A stretch of 64,000 nucleotides of DNA from Aldehydirespirator sp965248735 (GTDB lineage: Bacteria > Actinomycetota > Acidimicrobiia > Acidimicrobiales > Aldehydirespiratoraceae): the NCBI GenBank assembly GCA_965248735.1, contig OZ252146.1:124001-188000 (forward strand), given 5' to 3'. Below are positions 18,039-26,295 of the stretch, one piece after another. The first letter of the stretch is position 1; each line of letters starts with the position of its first letter. The notes under the pieces are model-generated. The model saw only the letters and a list, made by a program, of their open reading frames with translations. It was not told the origin of the DNA and made no database searches. Position numbers and translations under genes: made by a program.

Positions 18039-20531
18039 TCAGGGCTCGGTGGGGGGAAGAGCGATCTCCAGGATGCCGCGGGCGATCAGGTCGTCGATGG
18101 CGGCCTCGTCGAGGCCCAGCTCGGCGACGATCTCACGGGTGTGCTCGCCCAGGCCGGGAGCGGGGCGGATGTCGGCGTCGGCCATGCCGGTGGCGGCGAA
18201 GGCCGGACCCTCGAACGTCATCACTCCGATGGGCGGCTGGTCCAGCTCCACCAGGTAGCCGCGGGCGGCCAGGTGGGGATCCTGGAGCTGCTCCCCGGAG
18301 GTGAGCATGGGCCCGGCGGGAACGCCCTCGGCCAGGCAGGCCTCGGTGACGGCGTGCTTGGACAGGGTCCTGGTCCACGCCGACACGGCCGCCTCCACCT
18401 CGTCCACGCGCTCGCGGCGAGCCTGCAGGGTGGCCAGCGCCGGGTCGTCGACATCTATGAGGGCAGCCAGCGCGGCCCACTCGGCGTCGTTGCGGCAGCA
18501 GACCGCCACCCATTGTTCCTCTCCCTCGCATCTGAAGAAGCCCCAGGGCGCGCCCCGGTCTCTGCGATTGCCCTGCGGATTCACCGAGCCCGGCTTCAGC
18601 GACTCGCGGGCCAGCAGGTCGCCCATGACCCCCACGACCTGCTCGACCTGGCAGACCTCGGCGTGGCATCCGCCCGCCATGACGCCCCGACGCCGGCCCA
18701 GCACCGCCGCGACCGCGGCCAGCGCGCCCATGCGGCCTGCCCAGTGGTCGGGGAAGATCGACTGCGAGCCCGAGGGGCGCTCCACGTCGGGATAGTCCCA
18801 GAGGTGGGTCATGCCCCCCGTGACCTGGGTGTTTGGTCCGTAGCCGCGCCACGACGACCACGGCCCCGTCGAGCCCATGAGCTGGCTGGAGACCATGACG
18901 ACGTCGGGGTTGGCCGCCGAGAAGTCGCCGTAACCCAGTGCGAGCTCGTCCATGACGCCGGTGGAGCCGTTCTCGATCACGACGTCGAAGCGGTTCGAAC
19001 CTCCGACGCCGGCGGCTAGGTCGAGCAGCAGGCGGTGACCCTCTTCGGTCTTGGCGTTGATACCGAGACCCCGCTTGGACCGCGACGACGAGGCGAACGA
19101 GGGCGACATCTCCCCGCCCAGCACCACCCGGATGAAGTCGGGATACGTGCGGCTCTCGACCTTGATCACGTCGGCTCCGTACTCGGCCAGCATCCGGCTG
19201 ATCTCCACGCCGACCCCGCCATGGCCGAAGTCGGCGACCCGCACACCGGCCAGAGGCAGGGCCGGCTCGGGTGCGGCCTGCGGCACCGGCGGCCAGGCGA
19301 GCAGCCCGTCCGCCTGCGGGCCCGCTCTCGTGTCCAGGGCGGCCGGTCCCTCCGGCTGCGCCAACACCTCTGTGACGAGGGCGGCGAGCACCTCGTCGGT
19401 GTGCTCACCGACGTGCGGCGGGCGCCCGGTGGGCCCGACCCGCTCACCGTCGATCTCCATCCATCCCGACGGCAGGCTCATCAGCCCCCCGGTGGACAGC
19501 GGCACCCGGTCGAAGGTGTTGCGGGATTCGAAATGCTCGTTGGCGATCACGTCGCCAGGCCCGAGGATGGGGGTGGCGACGATGCCGCGGCGCTGGGCCT
19601 CCTCGGCCACCTCCGCCATGGTCATGGTGGAGAACAGCTCCTCGTAGAGCGGGTTGAGCACCGCGTCGGCGATCATGAACCGGCCAATGAACCCGTCATA
19701 CTCGGGATCCTGCAGGTATTCGGGCTCGCCCAGCCAGGCCCTGATGGCATGCCACTGGCGAGGACTCAGCACCACCAATCGCACGAACCCGTCGGCCGCG
19801 GCGAGGATCGTGTACACCGGCCCCGGCCCGGCCCTGATCTCGACGGGCTCGATGCCCGCGACCATGCTCTTGGACGAGTTGGGCAGCGACCAGTCGGTGA
19901 TCTGAGCGGTCGACTCGTTGGCCGACACATCGATGAGCTGGCCGGCGCCGTGGCCGCAGCGCTGGATCAGGGCACAGACGACCGCGAACGCGGCCATCAG
20001 CCCGGCAATGTCGCCGGAGATGTTGCCCGGCGGCATGAGCGGCTCACGCTCGGGCAGGCCCGCCTTCCAGCACATGCCCGAGGTGGCATCGATGACCGAG
20101 CCGGGCACGTCGCGGCCCGCGTAGGGGCCGGTGCGGCCGTAGGCGGTGACCGAGGCGACCACCAGATGGGGGTGGCGGGCGGCTAGCGCCTCGGCGTCGA
20201 GTTCGGGATGGCCAGCAGCCGCGTGCGCTCCCGGCTCGGCCGAGTCGATCAGCACATCAGCGCTAGCGAGGAGTGCCTCGAGGCTCGCACGGCCATCCGC
20301 GGTGCCGAGGTCGAGCACCACGCTGCGCTTGCCGCAGCTGCGCATGGTGAAGAACAGGGAGTGCTCCGGCGTGAGGGGGTCCAGCGGGGGCAGCCGGCGG
20401 CTGGGCGACCCCTCGGGCGGCTCGACCATTACGACATCGGCGCCAAGATCGCTCAGCAGGCGGCCCCCGAGTTCGCCCCGATCCACGGCGAGGTCGATCA
20501 TCCGGATGCCGGTGAGGGGTCGAACGGGCAT
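18039..20531 (-). CDS. Double-domain family III (CaiB/BaiF) CoA-transferase
   Basis: Two family III CoA-transferase domains in one chain: about residues 1-400 and 430-830. Each has the start of the fold (GIRMIDLAVDRGELGGRLLSDLGADVVMVE in domain 1, quoted in part; VRVADFGHGGVGVEISRMLAEYGADVIKVE in domain 2). Domain 1 keeps an aspartate in SVIDATSGM where the catalytic Asp of the family lies; the equivalent part of domain 2 (PNTQVTGGM) lacks it, suggesting one active half. ATG at 20529-20531 has AGGAG upstream. The next genes upstream are a thiolase and an HMGS-like protein, so it likely activates or exchanges CoA on the same acid. Confidence 0.88.
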   Translation of the reverse strand: MPVRPLTGIRMIDLAVDRGELGGRLLSDLGADVVMVEPPEGSPSRRLPPLDPLTPEHSLFFTMRSCGKRSVVLDLGTADGRASLEALLASADVLIDSAEPGAHAAAGHPELDAEALAARHPHLVVASVTAYGRTGPYAGRDVPGSVIDATSGMCWKAGLPEREPLMPPGNISGDIAGLMAAFAVVCALIQRCGHGAGQLIDVSANESTAQITDWSLPNSSKSMVAGIEPVEIRAGPGPVYTILAAADGFVRLVVLSPRQWHAIRAWLGEPEYLQDPEYDGFIGRFMIADAVLNPLYEELFSTMTMAEVAEEAQRRGIVATPILGPGDVIANEHFESRNTFDRVPLSTGGLMSLPSGWMEIDGERVGPTGRPPHVGEHTDEVLAALVTEVLAQPEGPAALDTRAGPQADGLLAWPPVPQAAPEPALPLAGVRVADFGHGGVGVEISRMLAEYGADVIKVESRTYPDFIRVVLGGEMSPSFASSSRSKRGLGINAKTEEGHRLLLDLAAGVGGSNRFDVVIENGSTGVMDELALGYGDFSAANPDVVMVSSQLMGSTGPWSSWRGYGPNTQVTGGMTHLWDYPDVERPSGSQSIFPDHWAGRMGALAAVAAVLGRRRGVMAGGCHAEVCQVEQVVGVMGDLLARESLKPGSVNPQGNRRDRGAPWGFFRCEGEEQWVAVCCRNDAEWAALAALIDVDDPALATLQARRERVDEVEAAVSAWTRTLSKHAVTEACLAEGVPAGPMLTSGEQLQDPHLAARGYLVELDQPPIGVMTFEGPAFAATGMADADIRPAPGLGEHTREIVAELGLDEAAIDDLIARGILEIALPPTEP

Positions 20532-20559
20532 GTCAGCGCTCCTTTGCGAGCATCGCATC

Positions 20560-20608
20560 GAACTTCCGGGAGTTGTGCGTCACATGCGAGCTCAACTCCC
20601 GGAAGTTC
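20560..20608. repeat. Perfect 16-bp inverted repeat at the thiolase stop codon
   Basis: GAACTTCCGGGAGTTG at 20560-20575 and its exact reverse complement at 20593-20608, with a 17-base loop. One arm includes the last codons of the thiolase gene. The hairpin lies inside an operon and is followed by no T-run leftwards, so it may be a processing or attenuation site as much as a terminator. Confidence 0.85.
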
Positions 20609-21806
20609 GGGGAGGACCGGGTTCGGTGCCGAAGACGCCGACGAAGCTGACGAGTTCGCCGGGATAGCCGCCGAGATTGTGGGTGAGCCCCAGCGTCCGG
20701 CCGGTCTCGGGGATGCGGCGCTCCGCGGGTGCCTCCCCCCGAAGCTGCAGCCACAGCTCATAGAGCATTCGCAGGCCGCTGGCACCCACGGGATGGCCGA
20801 AGGACTTGAGCCCGCCGTCGGAGTTGACGGGAAGCTCGCCGTCAAGGTCGAAGGCGCCGTCGAGCACGTCGCGCCAGGCGGCGCCCCGCTTCGAGAACCC
20901 CAGGTCCTCCATCAGCACCAGTTCGGTGGGCGTGAAGCAGTCGTGCACCTCGGCCAGCGCGAATTGCGACCGGGGGTCGGTCACACCAGCTTGGGCGTAG
21001 GCATCGACCGCAGCATGGGCGCACTCCGGCAACGTGGTGTAGTCGTAGTCGGGGTCGAGCGACCCCGCGCCGGTACCGGTCACCACCGACAGGCCCTTGA
21101 CGTACAGCGGATCGGCGCACCAGCGCCCTGCGTCCTCGGAGCGGCACACGATGGCGGCCGCGGCCCCGTCGGCCACCCCGGCGCAGTCGAACACCGACAG
21201 CATCCCGGCCACCGCGGGCATCTCGCAGATGCGCGCGGCCGCAATCTCCCGGCGGAACTGGGCCAGAGGGTTGCGGGCGCCGTTGTAGTGGTTCTTGGAG
21301 GCGATGCGGGCCGCGGCATAGCGCAGCTCGCCGGGGTCCACGTCGTAGCGGTCGGCGTAGGCGGGAAGGATCAGGCTGAACATGGCCGCCGCGGTGAGGG
21401 TGCGCTGGGTGCCGTCGGACGGGATGGGGAAGGCGTTGAGGCCCTGGTAGCCGCCGTCCTTGACCTTCTCGGCGCCGAGGGCCAAGGCCGTGTCGTAGGC
21501 CCCGGAGGCCACCGCGTAGCAGGCCTGGCGCAGCGCCTCGGAGCCGGTGGCGCAGTAGTTCTCCACCCTGGTCACGGGCTTTCCGTGGATCTTGAGAGGC
21601 CCGGCCATGGCCAGCCCGGAGGCGGCCGACTGGGAGGTGCCGAACCAGAAGGCGTCGATGTCGTCCTGGGCGATGCCCGCGGAGCGGTAGGCGGAGTGGG
21701 CCGCGTCGATAATCAGGTCGTCGAGCGAGGCGTCCCAGTGCTCGGCGAAGGGCGTGCAGCCCATCCCGATCACGGCCACTCGATCGGTGATCCCGTGCGA
21801 GCTCAT
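20592..21806 (-). CDS. Thiolase-family protein (lipid-transfer/SCP-x thiolase type)
   Basis: Thiolase superfamily member of the non-decarboxylating, SCP-x-like type that usually pairs with an OB-fold (DUF35) protein. VENYCATGSEALRQA carries the nucleophilic cysteine, and the C-terminal GLKSFGHPVGASGLRMLYEL holds the conserved histidine block; the last cysteine of classical thiolases is replaced in THNLGGYPGELVSF. 404 residues from ATG 21804-21806, which overlaps the end of a micro-ORF. The partner OB-fold is at the C-terminus of the upstream protein (21847-23295), so the two probably form a complex acting on an acyl-CoA. Confidence 0.87.
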   Translation of the reverse strand: MSSHGITDRVAVIGMGCTPFAEHWDASLDDLIIDAAHSAYRSAGIAQDDIDAFWFGTSQSAASGLAMAGPLKIHGKPVTRVENYCATGSEALRQACYAVASGAYDTALALGAEKVKDGGYQGLNAFPIPSDGTQRTLTAAAMFSLILPAYADRYDVDPGELRYAAARIASKNHYNGARNPLAQFRREIAAARICEMPAVAGMLSVFDCAGVADGAAAAIVCRSEDAGRWCADPLYVKGLSVVTGTGAGSLDPDYDYTTLPECAHAAVDAYAQAGVTDPRSQFALAEVHDCFTPTELVLMEDLGFSKRGAAWRDVLDGAFDLDGELPVNSDGGLKSFGHPVGASGLRMLYELWLQLRGEAPAERRIPETGRTLGLTHNLGGYPGELVSFVGVFGTEPGPPRTSGS

Positions 21807-21850
21807 GACGCTGTTGCCGGTGGTGTCGATCGGTTGCCGTCGGTGCTCAT
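21803..21850 (-). CDS. Bridging micro-ORF between the HMGS-like gene and the thiolase gene (15 aa)
   Basis: ATG at 21848-21850 overlaps the TGA of the upstream gene, and the TGA at 21803-21805 overlaps the ATG of the thiolase gene; both junctions are ATGA. Predicted peptide MSTDGNRSTPPATAS. Same geometry as 8482-8523 and 14981-15031. Confidence 0.45.
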   Translation of the reverse strand: MSTDGNRSTPPATAS

Positions 21851-23295
21851 CGGCTCGCTCCCGATGGTGTCTCCGCAGACTCGCCGGCCCGCACCGGGCG
21901 GGCCTTCCAGAAGTAGTTGTGGATGTCATCGGCGGTGTACAGGCGCCGGAATGTGGGCACCACCCGCATGCCGACATGGACATCGTCGGCGTCCACATCG
22001 GTCAGCTCGAGCGGAGTTCGGCCTCCGCCGTCGAAGTCGACCACTGCGAACACGGTGGGCGGGCTGGGTGAGTAGGCGAGCCGGTCCACGGTGAAGCTGG
22101 CGACGGTGCCTGTCGTGTGGGCCATGGGCGCAGGGTCCATGTCGTCGGCCGCGCCGCCCCTCTCCGACACCCGCGCCGGAGGGAGATGCACCATCTCCGA
22201 GGACCGGTCGCGTGATCCGGCGAACCCGTACTTCCAGTCGGCCCGGCGGTGGACTGCCGCCGACGAGGGGCGTGCGGGCCGCGGGCGGTTGGGCGGCTCG
22301 ACCGCCACCATCTGGCGCCAGGCCAGGAACCGGCCGTAGCTAACCGGCCCTCCCGCGGCGATCTGGGCAGCAATGGGCGAGGTGAAGCTGTTGCCGGCCA
22401 GGGCCTCGGTGGCCCGCAGGACGATCGCCTCAACCCCGTCGGACAGCGCCACCACGGCGATGGTCTCGCCGGGTCGGGCCTGCTCCAGCGCCGAGCACAG
22501 CAGCAGCGCGGGGTGGGCGGTGGCGGTGTTGCCGACGGTGTCGAGAAGGGAGTCGGCGAGACCGCGGGGGTCGGCGCCGATGGCGCGAGCCGCAGAGGCG
22601 ACGGCTCGCGAGTTGAGCCCGGTGATGGCCAGGTGATCGACATCGGAGACGCCGTCGAGCCCGCTGTCTGCGAGCGCTGCCGCCCATGCCTCGGCGGCCA
22701 CCGGGGCGTAGGCGGCCGCGGCGAAGCGCTCCTCCCAGGATTGCGAGCGTGACCCACCGGGGATGCGCCAGCGCTCGGTGATCTCCAGGGTGCGGCAGGC
22801 ACCGCCGAGATATTCGGCCAGCACGGATCCGGCGGAGTCGTCGCCGACCAGCACCGCCGCGGCCCCGTCGCCCGCCGAGGCCTCGTCGACGCCGGTGGGC
22901 AGGCCGTCTCGCATGTCCGACGCCACCACGAGCGTCGCGCTGGAGCCTCCAGCGGACAGCGCAGTCCGCAGAGCGCCTATGCCCGAGCGGATCGCGCCCC
23001 CGAAGTCAAGCGCAGCGACAGACGCATCGAGTCGCAGCGCGGCATGAACCGCGGCCGCGTTGGTCTTCTCGAGGTAGGCGGGGGCCGAGGTGGCGAACCA
23101 GAGGGCTTCGGGCTCGACATGAGTGGACCGCAGGGCCAGATCGGCGGCGGCCTGGCCCATGGTGGTGGTGTCCTCGTCGTAGGAGGCGACCGCCCGGCTG
23201 CCCTTGCCTCCGCCGGAGCCGAAGAATGCGCCGATCTCGGACCGGTCGAGCCGGTGGTACGGCACGCAACCCGCTGCCGAGATCACGCCGCGCAT
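21847..23295 (-). CDS. HMG-CoA synthase-like protein fused to a DUF35 OB-fold domain
   Basis: Residues 1-340 have the thiolase-like fold of HMG-CoA synthase/KAS III proteins (MRGVISAAGCVPYHRLDR, EALWFATSAPAYLEKTNAAAV, ASAGDGAAAVLVGDD, LDTVGNTATAHPALLL). Residues from about 400 are a DUF35 OB-fold (GTVASFTVDRLAYSPSPP, VVDFDGGGRTPLELTDVD), with a basic, proline-rich linker between. The loop where KAS III/HMGS proteins carry the catalytic cysteine reads ALDFGGAIRSGIGAL and has no cysteine, so it may be a non-condensing partner. ATG at 23293-23295 is chosen because the fold starts there. Confidence 0.85.
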   Translation of the reverse strand: MRGVISAAGCVPYHRLDRSEIGAFFGSGGGKGSRAVASYDEDTTTMGQAAADLALRSTHVEPEALWFATSAPAYLEKTNAAAVHAALRLDASVAALDFGGAIRSGIGALRTALSAGGSSATLVVASDMRDGLPTGVDEASAGDGAAAVLVGDDSAGSVLAEYLGGACRTLEITERWRIPGGSRSQSWEERFAAAAYAPVAAEAWAAALADSGLDGVSDVDHLAITGLNSRAVASAARAIGADPRGLADSLLDTVGNTATAHPALLLCSALEQARPGETIAVVALSDGVEAIVLRATEALAGNSFTSPIAAQIAAGGPVSYGRFLAWRQMVAVEPPNRPRPARPSSAAVHRRADWKYGFAGSRDRSSEMVHLPPARVSERGGAADDMDPAPMAHTTGTVASFTVDRLAYSPSPPTVFAVVDFDGGGRTPLELTDVDADDVHVGMRVVPTFRRLYTADDIHNYFWKARPVRAGESAETPSGASR

Positions 23296-23365
23296 CGCCG
23301 CAAACCCTACCGGTGCGGAAGCCGGCACTCCCCGAAGCCAGATATCGGGCCCGCCTGGACGAGAC

Positions 23366-23495
23366 GATGGCGTCGACTCTGCCTGCCTCCTGAGGCCCAG
23401 CCGTCAGACGCCCCCCGACGACACGATGGCGTCGACTCTGCCTGCCTCCTGAGGCCCAGCCGTCAGACGCCCCCCGACGACACGATGGCGTCGAC
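23366..23495. repeat. 59-bp tandem repeat containing the end of the ClpN-RidA gene
   Basis: Two full units, 23366-23424 and 23425-23483, plus a 12-base third start. Each unit includes the last codons and TGA of the RidA-fusion gene (true stop at 23463-23465, copied at 23404-23406) and GCCTCCTGAGGC, a hairpin sequence. The duplication has pushed a second copy of the gene end into the gap before the HMGS-like gene. Confidence 0.93.
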
Positions 23496-24380
23496 CTCGA
23501 TCTCGACCACGAGGTCGGGGTGCACCAGAGCCGAGACCTCCACCAGCGTGGCCGCGGGACGGATGTCGCCGAACACCTCGCCGTGGGCCCGCCCGTAGTC
23601 GTCAGCTGTCGAGATGTCGGTGAGAAACGCCCGCGTCCGCACCACATCGCTGAGGGTCGCTCCCGTTTCTTGCAGCGCGTCCTCGATCAGCCGCAGCACC
23701 GCCCGGGACTGCATATAGCAGTCGCCGGGATGGTCGACCCCGTCGGGATGCAGTGTTGTCGTGCCGGCCACGGCCACGTGGTCACCTACCCGAACCGCCC
23801 GGGAGTACCCGACGGTCGCCTCCAACGGCCCCCCGCTGGAGACGTTGACGCGTTCCCGGCTCGTCAAGACGCTTGACCGGCTGGCCGAGGGCTCGCCGAC
23901 AACCCGCTCCGACTCACCCCCCGAGGCCGACGAGGACACCTCTCCCAGAGTCGCCAATAGATGGACAACCTGCTCGCGCACCCGGGCCAGATCCGCGCCC
24001 AGCTTGACCAGCACCTGCGCGGCGACTCCCTCGCCCTCGCGGATCAGGCCCAGCAAGATGTGCTCGGTACCGATGTAGTTGTGGCCGAGCTGCAGCGCCT
24101 CGCGCAAGCTCAACTCGAGAACCCTCTTGGCCCTTGGCGTGAAGGGAATGTGGCCGCCGGGCGGCTTGGCGCCCTGGCCGATGATCTCCTCCACCTGGCC
24201 CCGCACCGACTCGAGGCTTGTGCCGAGCGACTCCAACGCCTTGGCCGCCACCCCCTCGTGCTCGTGGATGAGGCCCAGCAGGATGTGCTCGGTGCCGATG
24301 TAGTTGTGGTTGAGAAGGCGCGCCTCTTCCTGGGCCAGGATCACGACTCGACGGGCCCTGTCGGTGAACCGCTCGAACAC
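23463..24380 (-). CDS. ClpC N-terminal domain fused to a RidA-family domain
   Basis: Residues 1-145 are a double Clp-N domain nearly identical in pattern to the substrate-selecting N-terminus of ClpC (MFERFTDRARRVVILAQEEA, then NHNYIGTEHILLGL and GHNYIGTEHILLGL in the two repeats). No ATPase domain follows. After a Ser/Gly/Glu-rich linker (about 146-178) comes a RidA/YjgF domain (GYSRAVRVGDHVAVAGTTT, VVRTRAFLTDIS, ATLVEVSALVHPDLVVEIEV). The arginine that RidA deaminases use in PARS is alanine here (RPAATLVEV), as in non-deaminating Rid groups. GTG 24378-24380 has GGGAGGTG upstream. One continuous frame, so the fusion appears real; a binding or adaptor role is inferred. Confidence 0.88.
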   Translation of the reverse strand: MFERFTDRARRVVILAQEEARLLNHNYIGTEHILLGLIHEHEGVAAKALESLGTSLESVRGQVEEIIGQGAKPPGGHIPFTPRAKRVLELSLREALQLGHNYIGTEHILLGLIREGEGVAAQVLVKLGADLARVREQVVHLLATLGEVSSSASGGESERVVGEPSASRSSVLTSRERVNVSSGGPLEATVGYSRAVRVGDHVAVAGTTTLHPDGVDHPGDCYMQSRAVLRLIEDALQETGATLSDVVRTRAFLTDISTADDYGRAHGEVFGDIRPAATLVEVSALVHPDLVVEIEVDAIVSSGGV

Positions 24381-24839
24381 CGCTCACACCTCCCGTCTGG
24401 TCAGGCCTCTGACACTGGCCAGGGTAACCCGGCACCACCTCTTCAAGTGCTGCCACCGCCGGACCAGTGCGCTCCCGCGAGCGACGGTTCAACTCAGCGT
24501 GTGTGCCAGCAGCTATGCCCAGATGTTCATCGGATAGCCAGTCTCGTCGAACTCGCCCTTGCCGAGGCAGAGCGCCATAGAACTGCTTGGACAAGCCCAC
24601 GCCAGCGCGCTCGCGTGAGAGAAGGTTCGCCTCGCCATAGCTATTCGCTTCGAGCACGCGCAACGTCGGCGTCCAGAACAACGACGACCGCCGCGGCCCC
24701 AGCATCGCGTGAGCCTTCACATCCGCATGTCCGACCGCTCCGAGCCGCGGGGTAGCTCTCGCGGCTCCGACTGGCGTGATTCGTTCCCGCGACTCTGACT
24801 CGCAGGTCGGGGCGGGGGGAAGCTCCCCCTAACCGACGA
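24381..24839. other. 459-bp gap without a recognisable gene
   Basis: Open frames on both strands here are short or continue as shadows of neighbouring genes. A leftward frame beginning near 24720 reads plausibly for about 90 codons (for example LLSRERAGVGLSKQFYGAL) but runs out of frame into the ClpN gene and matches nothing I know; it could be a decayed gene. The promoter of the ClpN-RidA gene must lie in the left part. Confidence 0.5.
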
Positions 24840-25760
24840 TCAGTTGCCCTGCACTTGTCGTTCTGACTCCCACAACGGCTGTGCAGCATCGTCGTCGACT
24901 TCGGTCAGTAGACGGCAATGGTCGCTGGCCCCCCACTCTTCGACGCCATTCATGGCCCGCACCTTGACGCTCTTGTGGAAACCGCGGGAGGCGAACACGT
25001 AGTCGAGCTGGTTCTGCGCCGTCTCCGGTGACTGGCGGTTGGTGTGGTAGGTGGGCACGTTCCGGGTGTCGGGCGGCAAGCCGTAGGGCGTTGGGCTCGC
25101 CCGCCTGCCGTCCGGGTATTGGGGACCCAGGAACTCCATGCCGAGTGCCGTCATTCTGTCGGTGACGGTGCGATCGCGGGCCGGAAGCGCCAGCCGGTTG
25201 TCTTCGGTGGCGCCGTAGATCATGTTGAGGTCACCAGCCGCGAGGATGCGATGCGTGCTGGGGTCGGTGCTGCCGATGAAGGCCGACAGGTCCGAGATGA
25301 TACGGTGCGCTGAGCCGTCCTGGTAGATCCAGTTGCTGTGGACATCTGGGTGCGGGGTCACCCATCTCGCGTACATAGACACCGCTATGAACGGCGCCGA
25401 ACCATCTGTGGGCTTGACGCGAGCGGCCGCGATCGTGCCAATGCCGCTAACAGCAATCTCGTCCTCAGCCATCCCGCCTATCGGACTGATCTGCTTGAAC
25501 CACTCGACTTCGACTCGCTTCGACAGCCTCACCACCTTCGGCCAACGATCGAACAGATTCTTGAAGCGGCCCTCCCACCAACGCGAATTCCACACATTCG
25601 AGTCCCAGTGCTCGTCGGGACCCGTATCGACTCTCTTGGCCACATCTGCCGGCGGCATGCCGGCCTCCTGAAGTAGGGCAACGTCGGCATCCATGGCCGC
25701 GAGTTGGCGCCACGGCTCCCACCGCTTGGCAATGTTCCAGCTGACAACGGTCGTAGTCAC
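24840..25760 (-). CDS. Endonuclease/exonuclease/phosphatase (EEP) family protein
   Basis: Cytoplasmic metal-dependent phosphoesterase/nuclease fold, 306 residues, with no signal peptide. Motifs in order: VVSWNIAKRW (substrate Asn), LLQEAG (metal Glu), ILAAGDLNMIYG (Asp and Asn), NQLDYVFASRG (Asp) and WGASDHCRLL (catalytic Asp-His). The set is complete, so activity is likely, but nuclease, phosphatase and phosphodiesterase cannot be separated. ATG start; the gene stands alone. Confidence 0.85.
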   Translation of the reverse strand: MTTTVVSWNIAKRWEPWRQLAAMDADVALLQEAGMPPADVAKRVDTGPDEHWDSNVWNSRWWEGRFKNLFDRWPKVVRLSKRVEVEWFKQISPIGGMAEDEIAVSGIGTIAAARVKPTDGSAPFIAVSMYARWVTPHPDVHSNWIYQDGSAHRIISDLSAFIGSTDPSTHRILAAGDLNMIYGATEDNRLALPARDRTVTDRMTALGMEFLGPQYPDGRRASPTPYGLPPDTRNVPTYHTNRQSPETAQNQLDYVFASRGFHKSVKVRAMNGVEEWGASDHCRLLTEVDDDAAQPLWESERQVQGN

Positions 25761-25823
25761 TCCAACCTCCGCGTTCGCTCGGTTAATGGACTCCCATCCT
25801 AGATGTCGGGTGTGAGACGACAG

Positions 25824-26006
25824 TCAGCGCGAGTCTCGTTCGGCGCGTACGGCTGCCACAGCCTCGGCCTTGCCGATGTAGCCCCCTGTCCGGCCTCCGG
25901 CTCGTTCCAACACCTCGTCAAGAGTGGGAGTATGAGCCCGCTCGGGGGGCGGGTCTGATTCGGTGGACCGTCGCATCCGCGGAGACTCACCAACGTAGTC
26001 CTGCAT
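25824..26006 (-). CDS. Small hypothetical protein, 60 aa
   Basis: A short hydrophilic protein with a charged N-terminal half and a helical C-terminal half (LDEVLERAGGRTGGYIGKAEAVAAVRAERD). Its ATG (26004-26006) borders a markedly AT-rich gap shared with the divergent HicB-like gene. The tail resembles small antitoxin-like proteins but no family is certain. A toxin partner is not visible next to it. Confidence 0.5.
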   Translation of the reverse strand: MQDYVGESPRMRRSTESDPPPERAHTPTLDEVLERAGGRTGGYIGKAEAVAAVRAERDSR

Positions 26007-26060
26007 TTAACATCACATAATAACATTCAAATCTCACTCCGAGAGACTCACGGAGAAACG
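26007..26060. promoter_or_regulatory. AT-rich divergent promoter between two small genes
   Basis: The first 30 bases are almost entirely A/T (CATAAT, TATTAT-like -10 candidates on both strands), in strong contrast to the surrounding DNA. GGAGA at 26051-26055 is the ribosome binding site of the rightward gene. Confidence 0.55.
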
Positions 26061-26285
26061 ATGAATGCAGCAACTTATCGGGTGGTTGCCGTGCGATCTG
26101 GAGATTGGTGGGAGATCGAAGTCGTGTCGGGCCTGCCCGACAACATGCTCGGTGTGAGCCAGGCGCGCAGCTTTGCCGAGGTGGAGGATGTCGCTCGGAG
26201 CCTCGTTGCTGACCTTCTTGAGGTCAGCGCGGACGATGTAGACGTGAGAGTGGAAGTCGTCCAGGAGAGCGACCTCTCGGCCTGA
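26061..26285 (+). CDS. HicB-like antitoxin-fold small protein
   Basis: A 74-residue protein with the beta-beta-beta-alpha pattern of HicB-type partial RNase H folds: TYRVVAVRSGDWWEIEVVSGLPD, in part, then QARSFAEVEDVARSLVADLLEV. It lacks the C-terminal DNA-binding helix-turn-helix of full HicB. No HicA toxin is adjacent. ATG has GGAGA seven bases upstream. Divergent from the 60-aa gene over an AT-rich gap; the next gene is convergent 10 bp away. Confidence 0.6.
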   Translation: MNAATYRVVAVRSGDWWEIEVVSGLPDNMLGVSQARSFAEVEDVARSLVADLLEVSADDVDVRVEVVQESDLSA

Positions 26286-26295
26286 TGGGTGAGGG

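Noticed and set aside
23366..23495. CRISPR array at the 59-bp repeat (and at the 21-bp repeat near 46362)
   Set aside because: Units are directly adjacent without unique spacers, and no cas genes are present in the window.
24304..24839. Possible gene in the gap before the ClpN-RidA gene
   Set aside because: Candidate frames are short or shift into the antisense of neighbours, and no motif is recognisable.
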